Shown here in pieces: positions 1 through 10,793 of a stretch of DNA of 64,000 bases (position 1 is its first letter; every line of letters starts with the position of its first letter). The position numbers were made by a program, and so were the translations under genes. Location of the stretch: positions 1,302,001 to 1,366,000 of the forward strand of contig JAQJVL010000157.1 in the NCBI GenBank assembly GCA_035578905.1. The letters are read 5' to 3'. The DNA comes from Stictocephala bisonia. Lineage: Eukaryota; Arthropoda; Insecta; Hemiptera; Membracidae. The notes under the pieces were generated by a model that made no database searches, had not been told where the DNA came from, and saw nothing but the letters and a program-made list of their open reading frames with translations.

Positions 1-724
1 GGTTTAAATAGGCATCAACCTTATTTATGTGAATGTAGCCTTATTCCACATGACAAGCATCACACCCAATGATGAATTTTGAGCAAGCTTTACCTCACAT
101 CCACGACAATAATCGCATATGTCTGTTTTGGGTTTGGGTTTTTTTTTTAATCAAAATTTGTCTGGCTGAAAAACTTAAAATAAGTTTTGTATTGCATTTT
201 TAAGATAAGTTTCTATCTTTTCCTTAAAGTATTCCTGGAAAAGATTGTAGATCATCTTTATAGACAAATGAGGGTTTTCAAAATATAGTCGGTTACTTTT
301 AACACAAGTATAGTGAGCTGGTTTAGGGGGATGCTTCTTAGATGATCTATGGCGAAAGCACATCCGTGGTGATTTTATTATGGTTGTCGTGTTTCCCCGT
401 TTGTCATCCAGTCGAATCTGGTCACCCTCTATATATGTAGTGAATATTATTTTATTATAAATTTAGCTCTTATTCTCTGCATATATTTGTAAGAATATGA
501 GATACCCAGTCTATAAGGTACTTTGTATACTTATTGTAAGTGTAAGGTTAAGGCAACATTCTTTCAGGGTAAGAGCTAATAATAACTGAAGGATGGAAAT
601 AGAGAGTAGGAATGAGCTTGTTTATATAATATGTTAAAATATTGGTAGAAATACAACAATAAAATATTGACCTTAATTAGAGAATAACAATTAGGTGGTA
701 AACTCCGACTGAGAAAAGTAAAAG
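1..724. other. AT-rich non-coding stretch
   Basis: No gene, repeat family or RNA gene is recognisable here. There is a short T run near 138-149. The small open frames show no family motif and look like chance. Confidence 0.5.
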
Positions 725-1003
725 TCTTTAGCTATGTTCTAAAGAGAAAGTCATTTTTTAATAAATTCCACAAATTTTAATTTTTAACAATAGCGCTTTC
801 GTCGGTTAAGGCATCTTCAGTTGTAATAAAGTTTAAACATGTTTTCTGTTTAAACTTTATTACAACTGAAGATGCCTTAACCGGCGAAAGCACTATTGTT
901 AAAAATTAAAATTTGTGGAATTTATTAAAAATGACTTTCTCTTTAGAACAAAAACAATTCCATCAAGCATATACAGCAGAAAATGAACATCTTTAGCTAT
1001 GTT
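725..1003. mobile_element. Short Penelope-like foldback insertion with 14-bp target duplication
   Basis: Two near-perfect inverted arms, 736-839 and 847-949, are separated by only 7 nt (840-846). They differ at about two bases and one indel over about 103 bp. The insert is flanked by the 14-bp direct repeat TCTTTAGCTATGTT at 725-738 and 990-1003, a clear target site duplication (its last three bases overlap the outer end of the left arm). The arms and the 3' tail (about 951-985) match those of the larger element at 58498-59311, which carries a PLE GIY-YIG relic. That is why this one is assigned to the same group. It has no coding capacity of its own. Confidence 0.75.
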
Positions 1004-1103
1004 TAACCTATCTTACGGTATATACAACATATTAAAACATGATTATATGATACCTAACTGTATTTAAGTACAAAGTAGGTGGGTGGTCAATCAAGAGTAG
1101 ACC

Positions 1104-1334
1104 GTGGTTGATCATGTCTAGAATTTGTATACATTCTAGACATGATCTAATCTAATTAGTATAGAATATAGATTTGCTATAGTACATATATAGACTGCAA
1201 AGAAGAACAGATATATTAGGTATAAAAGAATTTCGGAAAGAGGAAATTTTCACAAGCCTGGTAGAATTCAACACAAAGTATAATAATGTGTGATACTAGC
1301 TGGTGGGATATCAGTGAGGAAAGTGAACGGGAAA
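1104..1334. repeat. Diverged direct repeat, copy A (left of the minisatellite)
   Basis: This stretch is related to 3953-4144. Both share GTGRTTGATCATGT, a block around GGAATATAGATTTG, GTATAAT-ATG-G-GATACTAGCTGG and AGGAAAGTGAA. The pair brackets the 2.1 kb minisatellite. Copy A also holds a perfect 12-bp hairpin (1113-1124 with 1133-1144, 8-nt loop) that copy B lacks. Confidence 0.65.
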
Positions 1335-1476
1335 TATGTAGTGACCTCGAGACACTTGGCAGCTAAAAGCATCGTAAGCCACACTTATTACTTATTAAAA
1401 TGTCGTACTTTATTTTTTAAATACGTATACGTATATGATATGGAGGTTTTTTTCACTCAAAATTGTGTGCTATATT

Positions 1477-3568
1477 ACCGGCACATTACCACTACTTATA
1501 TTACCGGCACATTACCACTACCTATATTACCGGCACATTACCACTACTTATATTGTGTGCTATATTACCGGCACATTACCACTACTTATATTACCGGCAC
1601 ATTACCACTACTTATATTACCGGCACATTACCACTACTTATATTACCGGCACATTACCACTACTTATATTGTGTGCTATATTACCGGCACATTACCACTA
1701 CCTATATTACCGGCACATTACCACTACTTATATTGTGTGCTATATTACCGGCACATTACCACTACTTATATTACCGGCACATTACCACTACTTATATTAC
1801 CGGCACATTACCACTACTTATATTACCGGCACATTACCACTACTTAAATTACCGGCACATTACCACTACTTATATTACCGGCACATTACCACTACTTATA
1901 TTACCGGCACATTACCACTACCTATATTACCGGCACATTACCACTACTTATATTGTGTGCTATATTACCGGCACATTACCACTACTTATATTACCGGCAC
2001 ATTACCACTACTTATATTACCGGCACATTACCACTACTTATATTACCGGCACATTACCACTACTTATATTGTGTGCTATATTACCGGCACATTACCACTA
2101 CTTATATTGTGTGCTATATTACCGGCACATTACCACTACTTATATTACCGGCACATTACCACTACTTATATTGTGTGCTATATTACTGGCACATTACCAC
2201 TACTTATATTACCGGCACATTACCACTACTTATATTGTGTGCTATATTACCGGCACATTACCACTACTTATATTACCGGCACATTACCACTACTTATATT
2301 ACCGGCACATTACCACTACTTATATTACCGGCACATTACCACTACTTATATTGTGTGCTATATTACCGGCACATTACCACTACTTATATTACCGGCACAT
2401 TACCACTACTTATATTACCGGCACATTACCACTACTTATATTACCGGCACATTACCACTACTTATATTGTGTGCTATATTACCGGCACATTACCACTACT
2501 TATATTGTGTGCTATATTACCGGCACATTACCACTACTTATATTGTGTGCTATATTACCGGCACATTACCACTACTTATATTGTGTGCTATATTACCGGC
2601 ACATTACCACTACTTATATTGTGTGCTATATTACCGGCACATTACCACTACTTATATTACCGGCACATTACCACTACTTATATTACCGGCACATTACCAC
2701 TACTTATATTACCGGCACATTACCACTACTTATATTGTGTGCTATATTACCGGCACATTACCACTACTTATATTACCGGCACATTACCACTACTTATATT
2801 ACCGGCACATTACCACTACTTATATTACCGGCACATTACCACTACTTATATTGTGTGCTATATTACCGGCACATTACCACTACTTATATTGTGTGCTATA
2901 TTACCGGCACATTACTACTACTTATATTACCGGCACATTACCACTACTTATATTGTGTGCTATATTACCGGCACATTACCACTACTTATATTACCGGCAC
3001 ATTACCACTACTTATATTGTGTGCTATATTACCGGCACATTACCACTACTTATATTACCGGCACATTACCACTACTTATATTACCGGCACATTACCACTA
3101 CTTATATTGTGTGCTATATTACCGGCACATTACCACTACTTATATTACCGGAACATTACCACTACTTATATTGTGTGCTATATTACCGGCACATTACCAC
3201 TACTTATATTACCGGCACATTACCACTACTTATATTGTGTGCTATATTACCGGCACATTACCACTACTTCTATTACCGGCACATTACCACTACTTATATT
3301 ACCGGCACATTACCACTACTTATATTGTGTGCTATATTACCGGCACATTACCACTACTTATATTACCGGCACATTACCGCTACTTATATTGTGTGCTATA
3401 TTACCGGCACATTACCACTACTTATATTGTGTGCTATTTTACCGGCACATTACCACTACTTATATTACCGGCACATTACCACTACTTATATTGTGTGCTA
3501 TATTACTGGCACATTACCACTACTTATATTGTGTGCTATATTACCGGCACATTACCACTACTTATATT
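1477..3568. repeat. 26-bp minisatellite with irregular 12-bp spacers
   Basis: There are 68 units of 26 bp (first unit 1477-1502). Between some of them sits a 12-bp spacer, GTGTGCTATATT, 27 times inside the array and once just before it (1465-1476). The sum 68x26 + 27x12 = 2092 bp fits 1477-3568 exactly. Units are almost identical, with only scattered single-base variants. Both 26 and 38 leave remainder 2 when divided by 3, and the unit carries no stop on the plus strand. All three plus frames therefore stay open for 544-723 codons. This is a by-product of unit length; no start context, splice site or known protein family supports translation. Confidence 0.95.
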
Positions 3569-3952
3569 TTTACTGTTTTCAATTTAGGGTATGTGGATTT
3601 GCTTGACTAAACGGTTAGTTAGAACTAAGTGTTATGCAAATCGAATTGTAAAATTTCAAATTATATTTGTATTATATAGACTACTCGCTGTTTGGATTCA
3701 TGCAGTGGTTACTCTGATCGTAAAGTTAATTACAATAGGTGATATAATAATTGAATAAATTACAAGATATTAAAACACAAGTACTGCCTTGTGCTTTTCC
3801 GCTATTTGAAGTCATGTGGAGGATTGTCAGAGAGTTAATCCTCTATGAAGTAAGTACGGAGGGACAAAAAAAACATAGAATATACATTTGCTTTCGTTTA
3901 TAAATGTAATAGAATATGCATTTGTTATAGTATAAAGAGATTAATAAAGACT

Positions 3953-4144
3953 GTGATTGATCATGTAACCATTAACATAGGATATAGATTTGTTATAGTA
4001 CGTATATACATTACAAAGGAGAATAGATATACAGTAATAGTGAGAAGTTAAATTTGGTTAGGGACAATTTCAACAGGATCGGTAGCATTCAACAGAGAGT
4101 ATAATTATGCGGGATACTAGCTGGTCAGGAAAGTGAATAGGAAA
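3953..4144. repeat. Diverged direct repeat, copy B (right of the minisatellite)
   Basis: Partner of 1104-1334, see copy A. The 3569-3952 interval between the array and this copy is AT-rich and shows no gene. Copy B runs almost directly into the PLE remnant that starts near 4182. Confidence 0.65.
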
Positions 4145-4181
4145 TGGAGCCGCTATACAAAACGGATTTAACTGTTCTATA

Positions 4182-4800
4182 GTGGATAAAATCATTTGTA
4201 AGTTTAAAAATAAATCACAGCCTAAAAATGTCTTACAAGAACCAGTTGAAAGAAAGAAATTTGTTTCTACCGAGTATAACAGTGGACTAGAATACATTTT
4301 AAAACGTGAACTGATACAGAATGGCATAACCTTGTCCTACAAAAAATTGGGATATAGACTAAATAGTAAAACCAAGCCTAGCGCAGTACCAAAAAGTACA
4401 GCTTTTTGACTTATCGATTAAACTGCTCAGATTGTCCAAAATATTACATTGGCCAGACTGGCAGATCATTTAAAAAACGCTTTTCCGAACACCTACTAAA
4501 CCAAAACTCACTCAGCAAAAATCCAAATTCACTCAGCACTTGATAGATTCCAATCACAAAATAGATCATTTTGATACAAACACAGAAATTCTGCATATAT
4601 GTAAAAAACGTTTCATGTTGGACACTCTTGAGTTCGAAATTTACAAAGCCACGAAAAAAGCCCCCAATAATATGTTGAATGAGAAATTATTGTGTGGCTC
4701 AAATAAACTGTTCAATATAGTCCTTCAGCTTCAAGAAGATAACAAAATTGGTAGTACTGATCATGACCAAACGGCTGACTCAAGGAACGGTGTAGGCTAA
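4182..4800 (+). pseudogene. Penelope-like element remnant: linker plus GIY-YIG endonuclease
   Basis: The frame at 4182-4409 resembles the linker that joins reverse transcriptase to endonuclease in Penelope-like elements. It shifts frame at about 4405 into a GIY-YIG-type stretch containing CSDCPKYYIGQTGRSFKKRF and SEH. A second shift near 4520 leads into KSKFTQHLIDSNHKIDHF and onward to LEFEIYKATKKAPNN. The C-x2-C, YIGQTGR and H-x-IDSNHKID signatures are characteristic of the PLE endonuclease, which nicks the target for reverse transcription. The reverse transcriptase itself is not seen upstream, so this is a 5'-truncated, frameshifted copy. The family call is strong; exact borders are not. 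Confidence 0.8.
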
Positions 4801-5797
4801 TCAACCTGTCAAATCAGTTCAGTGACGAGTACCGGCCGGTAAACAATGTTTTCTATGTGTTTAAATGTTGCTAAATGTGTTTTATATTAATATTTATTCT
4901 TTGACGACATCAATTTAGATGAAAATGTAACGTTCGTGATGTTTTGAAAATGACTACTTGATAGTTGAGACTATAGTAAACTCTATTACTATACAGGAAT
5001 TGAGGATGATAAGGTACGTAACCTGTTTTTCAAGTGCCAATCCCAGAAGGCTAATCATGAATAAATAATTATAATACCTTATAGATATAGATTTTAAACT
5101 TTTCTCCTCACCTTATACAGCCTCTCTTTCACCTCATTTCATATTTCTCTTTTATAATTTAATTTAAAAACTCAAAAATGTATAAAATTTCTCTTTTATT
5201 CATATATATTAAATTTTATAACAACCGCAATTCTCTTTACCATCAGTTTATTTTGAATCTGAAGACATTATCCAGTGTGTAGCCTGTAGTAGCCTAGAAG
5301 CCAGACAGTGGTCTGGCCAGACAGAAGAAAGAAGCTTATTATAACTCTGTATGGTTATACAAAATTGTTATACTGTAATTCATTAATTATATTATCAATA
5401 CTAAAAATTGTATAATTATATAACATCCATTTCCATTATCTGTACATCTGTAGGTTAATAAAACCACATTTATTCAACCTAGCCCTAACTTATTTTCTTA
5501 TTCCTGATTTCATCAGGTGGTCCTCCATTTCACACCCTATATTTAACAATTACATATACATACACTAACTATAATATGTAAAGTAATATTTAGTACAAAA
5601 TTTAAATATAACTATGTTAAGTCTATATGGCAGCCATAATAGATATTTTAGCCAATCACAATTCTTTATTTTCATCACGTGACTTGATGGAGGTAACCAA
5701 AACAAAAGCTAGCCCAAGAAATCCGGACTGGCACTTCGGTCGCCACTTGACCGAAACTCGGTACTCAGACGTTTGTCAAACAAGGTTTTACACAACT
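4801..5797. other. AT-rich non-coding stretch
   Basis: No gene was found. The left part may be the 3' untranslated region of the PLE remnant. A 12-bp palindrome, GTCTGGCCAGAC, lies near 5310-5322. Nothing else is recognised. Confidence 0.4.
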
Positions 5798-6150
5798 CAC
5801 AATTGAGTGTCAGCTTACCTCGGGATATCGACGGAAACACTTTAAGTCACTACTGCACAGGTAGTTGTGTCTTTCTACGTTCTCAGGTTAGCATCTCTCC
5901 TACCTATAAAGTATACACAATCGAGTGTCAGATTATTTCGGAATATAGACGAAAACACTTTAAGTCACCACTGTACAGGTAGTCGATGTCTTCCTGCGTT
6001 CTCAGCTTAGCATCTCATCTATCTATAAAGTATACACAATCTAGTGTCAGCTTACCTCGGGATATCGACGGAAACATTTTAAGTTCCCAATTACTCTGTA
6101 CAGATGTTCAATGTCTTCCTTCGTTCTCAGCTTGGCATCCCTTCTTAGCA
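5798..6150. repeat. Three tandem units of about 118 bp
   Basis: Units start at 5798, 5916 and 6035 with CACAATYGAGTGTCAG-like text. Each contains ACGGAAACA-TTTAAGT, GTCTTYCTRCGTTCTCAG and CTATAAAGTATACACAAT near its end. The third is slightly truncated or diverged. The short open frames across it are repeat by-products. Confidence 0.85.
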
Positions 6151-6699
6151 ATGCCTTGTCCTACAAAGCACGAATGATAATAACAATAATAGTTTTTTGT
6201 GCGAACAATTATTACAATTGAAATAAAGAAAGAAAGAAAATCTATTTATTTCCTGTTTTAAGTTTACATAAGCTGAATTTAAGCATTTAATATAGCGGGA
6301 AAAGGTTTTACATAAGTTTTTTTCTGTGCGTAAATCTAATTAAATAAACATTATATTATGATTGAATCAGACACATAAACTTTAATAGGTAGTTAGCGTA
6401 TAAATGTGTAAAATAATTATCATAATAAATAACAAAAATGTATTTCCTATACTAAAGAAAATAATTGGTTAGATTTTGACTATTACAAAGATAAAATAAT
6501 TTAAAAAGAAGACATAATCTTATAACAGAGGAAAATAAAAATACATTTTTAAAATAAAGAAAGTAATTGAGTACCAAGAGCTTTTAATTTTAAAATATAG
6601 TTACTAATATTAGTTACTTATTTAAATAAGGGTTTGATGTTATTGGATAGAGTCAAGTAAGATAGTATCAGTTGGGGAAGTGAAGCAAAGAAGTGATGG
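6151..6699. other. AT-rich non-coding stretch
   Basis: No gene or named repeat seen. It begins with an A/G-rich stretch (6220-6240) and is very AT-rich throughout. Confidence 0.4.
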
Positions 6700-7600
6700 A
6701 GTCAAGTAATCGTGTTGTCAGGCGTAGAATTACTTGAGAAGGTAATCACAGCGTCCCGGAGGCTACTATCCGAGTAGTAGTTACTGACGGTAGCATGTAG
6801 ATCCCTTTTGTCCCACGGTACGTTGCAGTATAAAACATTTGCCACGAAGAAAGAATTTATATTGTTTATAGATTTAACTGTTCTAAGTGCCTGGACACCA
6901 ACATTCAAGGCATTTCTTGTTCTGTAATTATGTGAAATAGACGTGTAGTTATTAAATCGGAATGATGAAAAATGAAATTTAGAAGATTTTTGATGAATAT
7001 TTATCTGATTGTTAGAACACCTTTTTCTTGAAAAGGTAAATCGGACGAAAAAACTTTTATCTTACTGAAGCCTAATTTCAAAATGGATTTTTGGATAGCA
7101 GACAACGGTTCTATTATAGATTTAAAAACACCTCCCCAAGAAATAATACCTTATTCTAAAATGGAATGGACGTATGCAAAATACAGTATACAGTTTTAAT
7201 GTCACGAGTTTTTAAAAATGTACTTAATTGTTTAAAAAAATATATGAACTTTCTTACTTTAGACTTTAAGATGTCTATATGTTTGTCCCACAGTAGCTGG
7301 TTATCAATAATGACGCCCAGGTACTTGTAGTGGTCGACTCTCTCTATGACTTGACAGTCATAGTGTTCTTTAGCGGGATCATCGCACGAGTGCACCACCA
7401 CTCTCAGCTCCGCAGCAGGTTCTGACCCTTTGCGAAGAGCTATGGGTAAACATTTTGTTTTCTTAATATTCATTCTGAGGACATTTTGATCAAACCACTG
7501 CTTATTGTTAGATCTTGTGACGCCATTTTGAAAACATCGGTGTGGGTTTCAGCATGGAACAGTACATTGTCCGCAAACAAAAACAGATATACAGAAATAT
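6700..7600 (-). pseudogene. Jockey-like LINE ORF2 fragment: end of reverse transcriptase and C-terminal domain
   Basis: Reading on the minus strand from 7600 down, a frame gives LFADNVLFHAETHTDVFK. This is the catalytic box of a non-LTR reverse transcriptase with the second Asp changed to Asn. A frameshift leads to NKQWFDQNVLRMNIKKTKCL and then to YKYLGVIIDNQLLWDKHID (7156-7473), the standard region after the catalytic box. Stops follow. Towards 6700 the text SHNYRTRNALNVGVQALRTV and VPWDKRDLHATVSNYY matches the LINE C-terminal domain. The 5' end is missing; just past 7600 the Helitron sequence begins. Dead copy. Confidence 0.75.
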
Positions 7601-7614
7601 TTATTTTATCTAAT

Positions 7615-9512
7615 AGGTGACCCGACAGGCGTTGCCCTGTCTTATTCATGAGTATTCAATTTCAATTAGAATAAATAAATATAAAAAAGATATCAAATAC
7701 AAACTGTTTATTGCAATGCTTTTTCATACACAACATTTTAATTTTTTTCTGGGGCATAAATAAATAGAGATGATGGTTTTCCAACTCGAGAACAGGCGAT
7801 ATATAATTTCCCACGTGAAAAACGTGGAATTTCAAGATTTATGCCACATACAGATAACGATTGCCCCTATGATATATTTATAGACATGGCAAATTCAATT
7901 TAGATAGGAAATTGTAATTATTTAAAATCAAAAGACACGTCTTTAGGAATCATGGGAATACGTGGGATCAAAACGGTTTCCCCCTTGAAATTTCCATTCA
8001 AAATGTTGGCTTCGATCTCATTGTTCATTAATGTTTTCACTGTAAGCCTAGTGCCACTACAAAGCCTTGGTTGATTAATACTCTGCTAATATTCTGCACC
8101 AACTTTCAATTGCAGATTATGAGGTGGTAAACCGGGCAATTCAGGTGCAATTAAAAATTCTGTGGGATAGTTGACAACATCATCTGTGTTGTTAACAGAA
8201 TGAATCGATTTGTATGTTATCAGATCGCCTGCTATCTTATTTTGAATTTGAAAATGCATTTCTTTAACGTGACAGTTTTTTGCAGCCAGTATAGCATGTT
8301 CGCTCAAAAACACGTGATCATTGTAAATAACCTAACCTAACCTCGTAATTCTGTGCAAGGTTTGGAAATACCATTTCGATGGGTTCATTTTATATTCAGT
8401 AAATTGACAAAAATTGTTAGGGAATGTAATGTATCCTGACGATGCGTCAACAGGAATTTTGTCATTATCAATGTCGAGCAGTTGTTTTGAAAACATATTT
8501 CCAGATCGGTCATTCTGTAATTCTACTCTCATGTTCGTGTTTAATTCGTGTTTAGACATACTTCCATAATTAGATGATTTTAAAACACACATTAAGTTCA
8601 TCGGCTGGTGTTGATCGAGGAATTACTGGTAGTGTTTGTTGAAAATCACCTGCCAAAAGTATCATAGCATCACAGGTTTTTGTTGTTTCGTAAATCTTGC
8701 ACCATGCGGTCTATTTTTTCCAAAGATTTTTTGTGTGCCATAGTGCATTCGTCCCACACGATCAGTTTGCTTTGCTGCAACACTGTGATCATTGTAGAAT
8801 TATTTGAAAGATTGCAAGTTGGAGTTTCAATTGTTTGCATATTCAACGACAACTTGAGTGCTCAATGAGCTTTTCGACCACCTTCCAATACCTGAAGAGG
8901 GAAGTGAGAATGCAATTTTTATTTTGTGGTCGAATTGTTGCCAAAACCAATTATATTTAAACGTTTTTCCAGTTCCACCTGGAGCACCAAAGAAATAAAT
9001 ACCGCCAGTTCCTTCGTTCACTCCTTTCACAATTGTCTCGTAAGCATATTTCAATTTGCAACAATTTGTATTCACTGTCTGATATTGGTAATAAGGAACC
9101 TGTTCTATGGTATATTTAACCCTGAGTCTTGAAAGTAGGCATAAATTTGACTTGAATAATTTTTGTTGCACCAAATTATGTCATTTGAAAGCAATTATTG
9201 TATTGCTGAATATCAGTCAAAAAATGTCCAGAATCTGGCTCATTTCCGGAAATCAATTACTGTAACGGCTCTGATGGCGGGACTAATGGCGTCAACTTAA
9301 CTTTTCCACTCGCGCAACACAATCCAGGGGCTTCATTTTTAAACTTTAATGCCTTGCAGGGTGGACACACAATGTTTATTACCCCAATAGCAACGATGGG
9401 CAGTAAATAGTAATCGGTTGCCACGCTGTAACTGAAAGCAGCTCGACTGAGATTAAAAGCAAAATTTCTCTGCTGTTGGCATTGCGTTGCTCGTCAGTTT
9501 GATTTGCTCGTA
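7615..9512 (-). mobile_element. Helitron remnant: Pif1-type helicase with the Rep domain deleted
   Basis: On the minus strand the Helitron N-terminal text appears first (9512 to about 9060): GLCCASGKVKLTPLVPPSEP, GNEPDSGHFLTDIQQYNN, CFQMT-FGATKII and FMPTFKTQG-IYHRTGSLLP. It then jumps near 9055 into the Pif1-like helicase: KYAYETIVKGVNEGTGGIYF, Walker A GAPGGTGKTF (8959-8988) and Walker B region LIVWDECTMAHKKSLEKIDR (8670-8852). The C-terminal helicase part follows at 8086-8601, including ILAAKNCHVKEMHFQIQNKI and GLCSGTRL. The HUH rolling-circle nuclease that should lie between is absent. Several stops and frameshifts are present. A small hairpin, GACAGG/CCTGTC at 7624-7641, lies near the expected 3' end; exact termini were not proven. 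Confidence 0.85.
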
Positions 9513-9513
9513 G

Positions 9514-9558
<45 letters not shown>
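9514..9558. repeat. (TA)n microsatellite
   Basis: About 22 TA repeats at the outer edge of the Helitron N-terminal relic. Confidence 0.95.
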
Positions 9559-9561
<3 letters not shown>

Positions 9562-10060
9562 TGCAGCATTGCGAGTTCTGCGACTTAAGTTAGTACGTCT
9601 AACTGGTGGCATTTTGAATTACCAAAATTCAACAAAACATGACAAACTTTAAATAGACAATTTAAGACCGCGAAACATATTCTAATAGAAATAACTGAAC
9701 AAACTGAAAATAATACAAAACACTGATCGTAACAAAAAAATCTATTTACCTGAACATATATGGTGTTTCCTTCCACTCATGGAATTTGCATATTCAATAT
9801 GAGACACAATGTAAACAAATAAATTCACTTATTTAAATAATTAATTATAAATATTGTAACCCATACGATGGACGGGGATTATAATATAAATATCATTGAC
9901 ATAATTGCATTGCATTCAGTCTAAAATTAATATATTGTATGAAATGTTGGTAAATATCTTAATATAAAATTAGTTTATTTACTAACATTTCATACAGTAT
10001 ATTATCAAGAAATAACATACATCAGTTTCATCTTGATTTATTTCCTTTTTCTTTCTTCAG
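9559..10060. other. AT-rich non-coding stretch with a hairpin at 9929-10003
   Basis: An inverted repeat of 28 bp (9929-9956 with 9976-10003, about two mismatches, 19-nt loop) is present. The last 30 bases are a pyrimidine-rich tract ending in CAG at 10060, a good splice acceptor shape for the candidate exon that follows. Confidence 0.5.
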
Positions 10061-10153
10061 GAACATTTTACGAAAAATTAAGAAACTTTAATAAAAAAGA
10101 TGAAAGAAATCTGTTAAGGCGTTGTCAAGTGCTGGAATGTAAACGAATTTCAG
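10061..10153 (+). CDS. Candidate 93-bp internal exon of an unidentified host gene
   Basis: The segment is bounded by a strong-looking acceptor (TTTCCTTTTTCTTTCTTCAG, ending at 10060) and a donor GTACTA at 10154. Reading in phase 1 it encodes TFYEKLRNFNKKDERNLLRR then CQVLECKRIS without a stop, and its length is a multiple of three. The peptide is charged and looks protein-like, but no family is recognised. It could equally be a chance open stretch. The ATG 28 bp upstream (10033) is in the same frame and would give a 72-residue unspliced frame. Nearby exons of the same gene were not found. Confidence 0.3.
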
Positions 10154-10479
10154 GTACTAATTTTTATATATTAAGATATTATTTATGTAAATTAAAAATA
10201 AATATGGACCTAGGTTGCTTACTTGAACAACTCCGTAGTCGTAACTCATAGTGTCACTTTTCACTTCATTTATCGAAATATTTTGGCATCGGTCACTTGA
10301 ATAACTTTTAAACCAATTCAAAAGTAATCCAATTCAAATGTAATCCAAAAATGCTGTCAAATTGTTTCACCATTACTAATATTATTCACTATGATTTTAT
10401 TTAACATAAATAACGCGTCAGCAGAGTTATTACCACTTCTAGAGCCATAATGTCGACTTGAAAGTAAATGTTTTGACTC
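10154..10479. other. Non-coding, AT-rich
   Basis: No gene seen; it would be intron if the candidate exon is real. The Jockey-like LINE relic begins close to 10480. Confidence 0.4.
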
Positions 10480-10793
10480 CAGGTACGCTTGTAATTGTTT
10501 TTTTTACACACTTCTCCAATTCTTTGGACAGTTTCCTGAGCAACGAGATGGGCCTAAAATTACTGTATGTCGATTTATCACCAGATTTATAAAGTAGTAT
10601 GACTTAAGTAATTTGAAAACAATTTGGAAATATAGTGGAGGTTAAACTAATATTAATTATGTGGGTTAGTCGTGTGATTATATGTTTTATATAATTTTTC
10701 AAAACTGCGGGAGAGAATTCATAGATTCCTGGGTCAGAGTTGCCGCGCATCTCGACGACACACCGCTCCACCTGGCTCTCGGTGACCGGCTCC
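10480..10793 (-). pseudogene. Jockey-like LINE, start of the reverse transcriptase domain
   Basis: The minus frame reads EPVTESQVERCVVEMRGNSD, PGIYEFSPAVLKNYIKHI and LTHIINISLTSTIFPN. After a frameshift near 10610 it continues SGDKSTYSNFRPISLLRKLS. These are the opening motifs of a LINE reverse transcriptase (normally PGxDGxS and NYRPISLL). It is the 3'-most surviving piece of the LINE whose endonuclease is at 19808-20830. The catalytic YADD region and everything after it are missing. Confidence 0.8.

Noticed and set aside
1477..3568. CRISPR-like array (repeats with short spacers)
   Set aside because: The spacers are one constant 12-mer rather than diverse sequences, units touch directly, and the DNA is eukaryotic.
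1290..3610. Long overlapping frames of 544-723 codons rich in HYHYLYYRHITTTYI
   Set aside because: They are the translation of the 26-bp minisatellite in three frames; unit length explains the openness.
8328..8342. Telomere-like CCTAA repeats
   Set aside because: Only three units inside a Helitron relic; too short to argue for telomeric insertion.
9585..9776. 63-codon minus frame with a hydrophobic segment
   Set aside because: No family, no splice context, AT-rich surroundings; likely chance.
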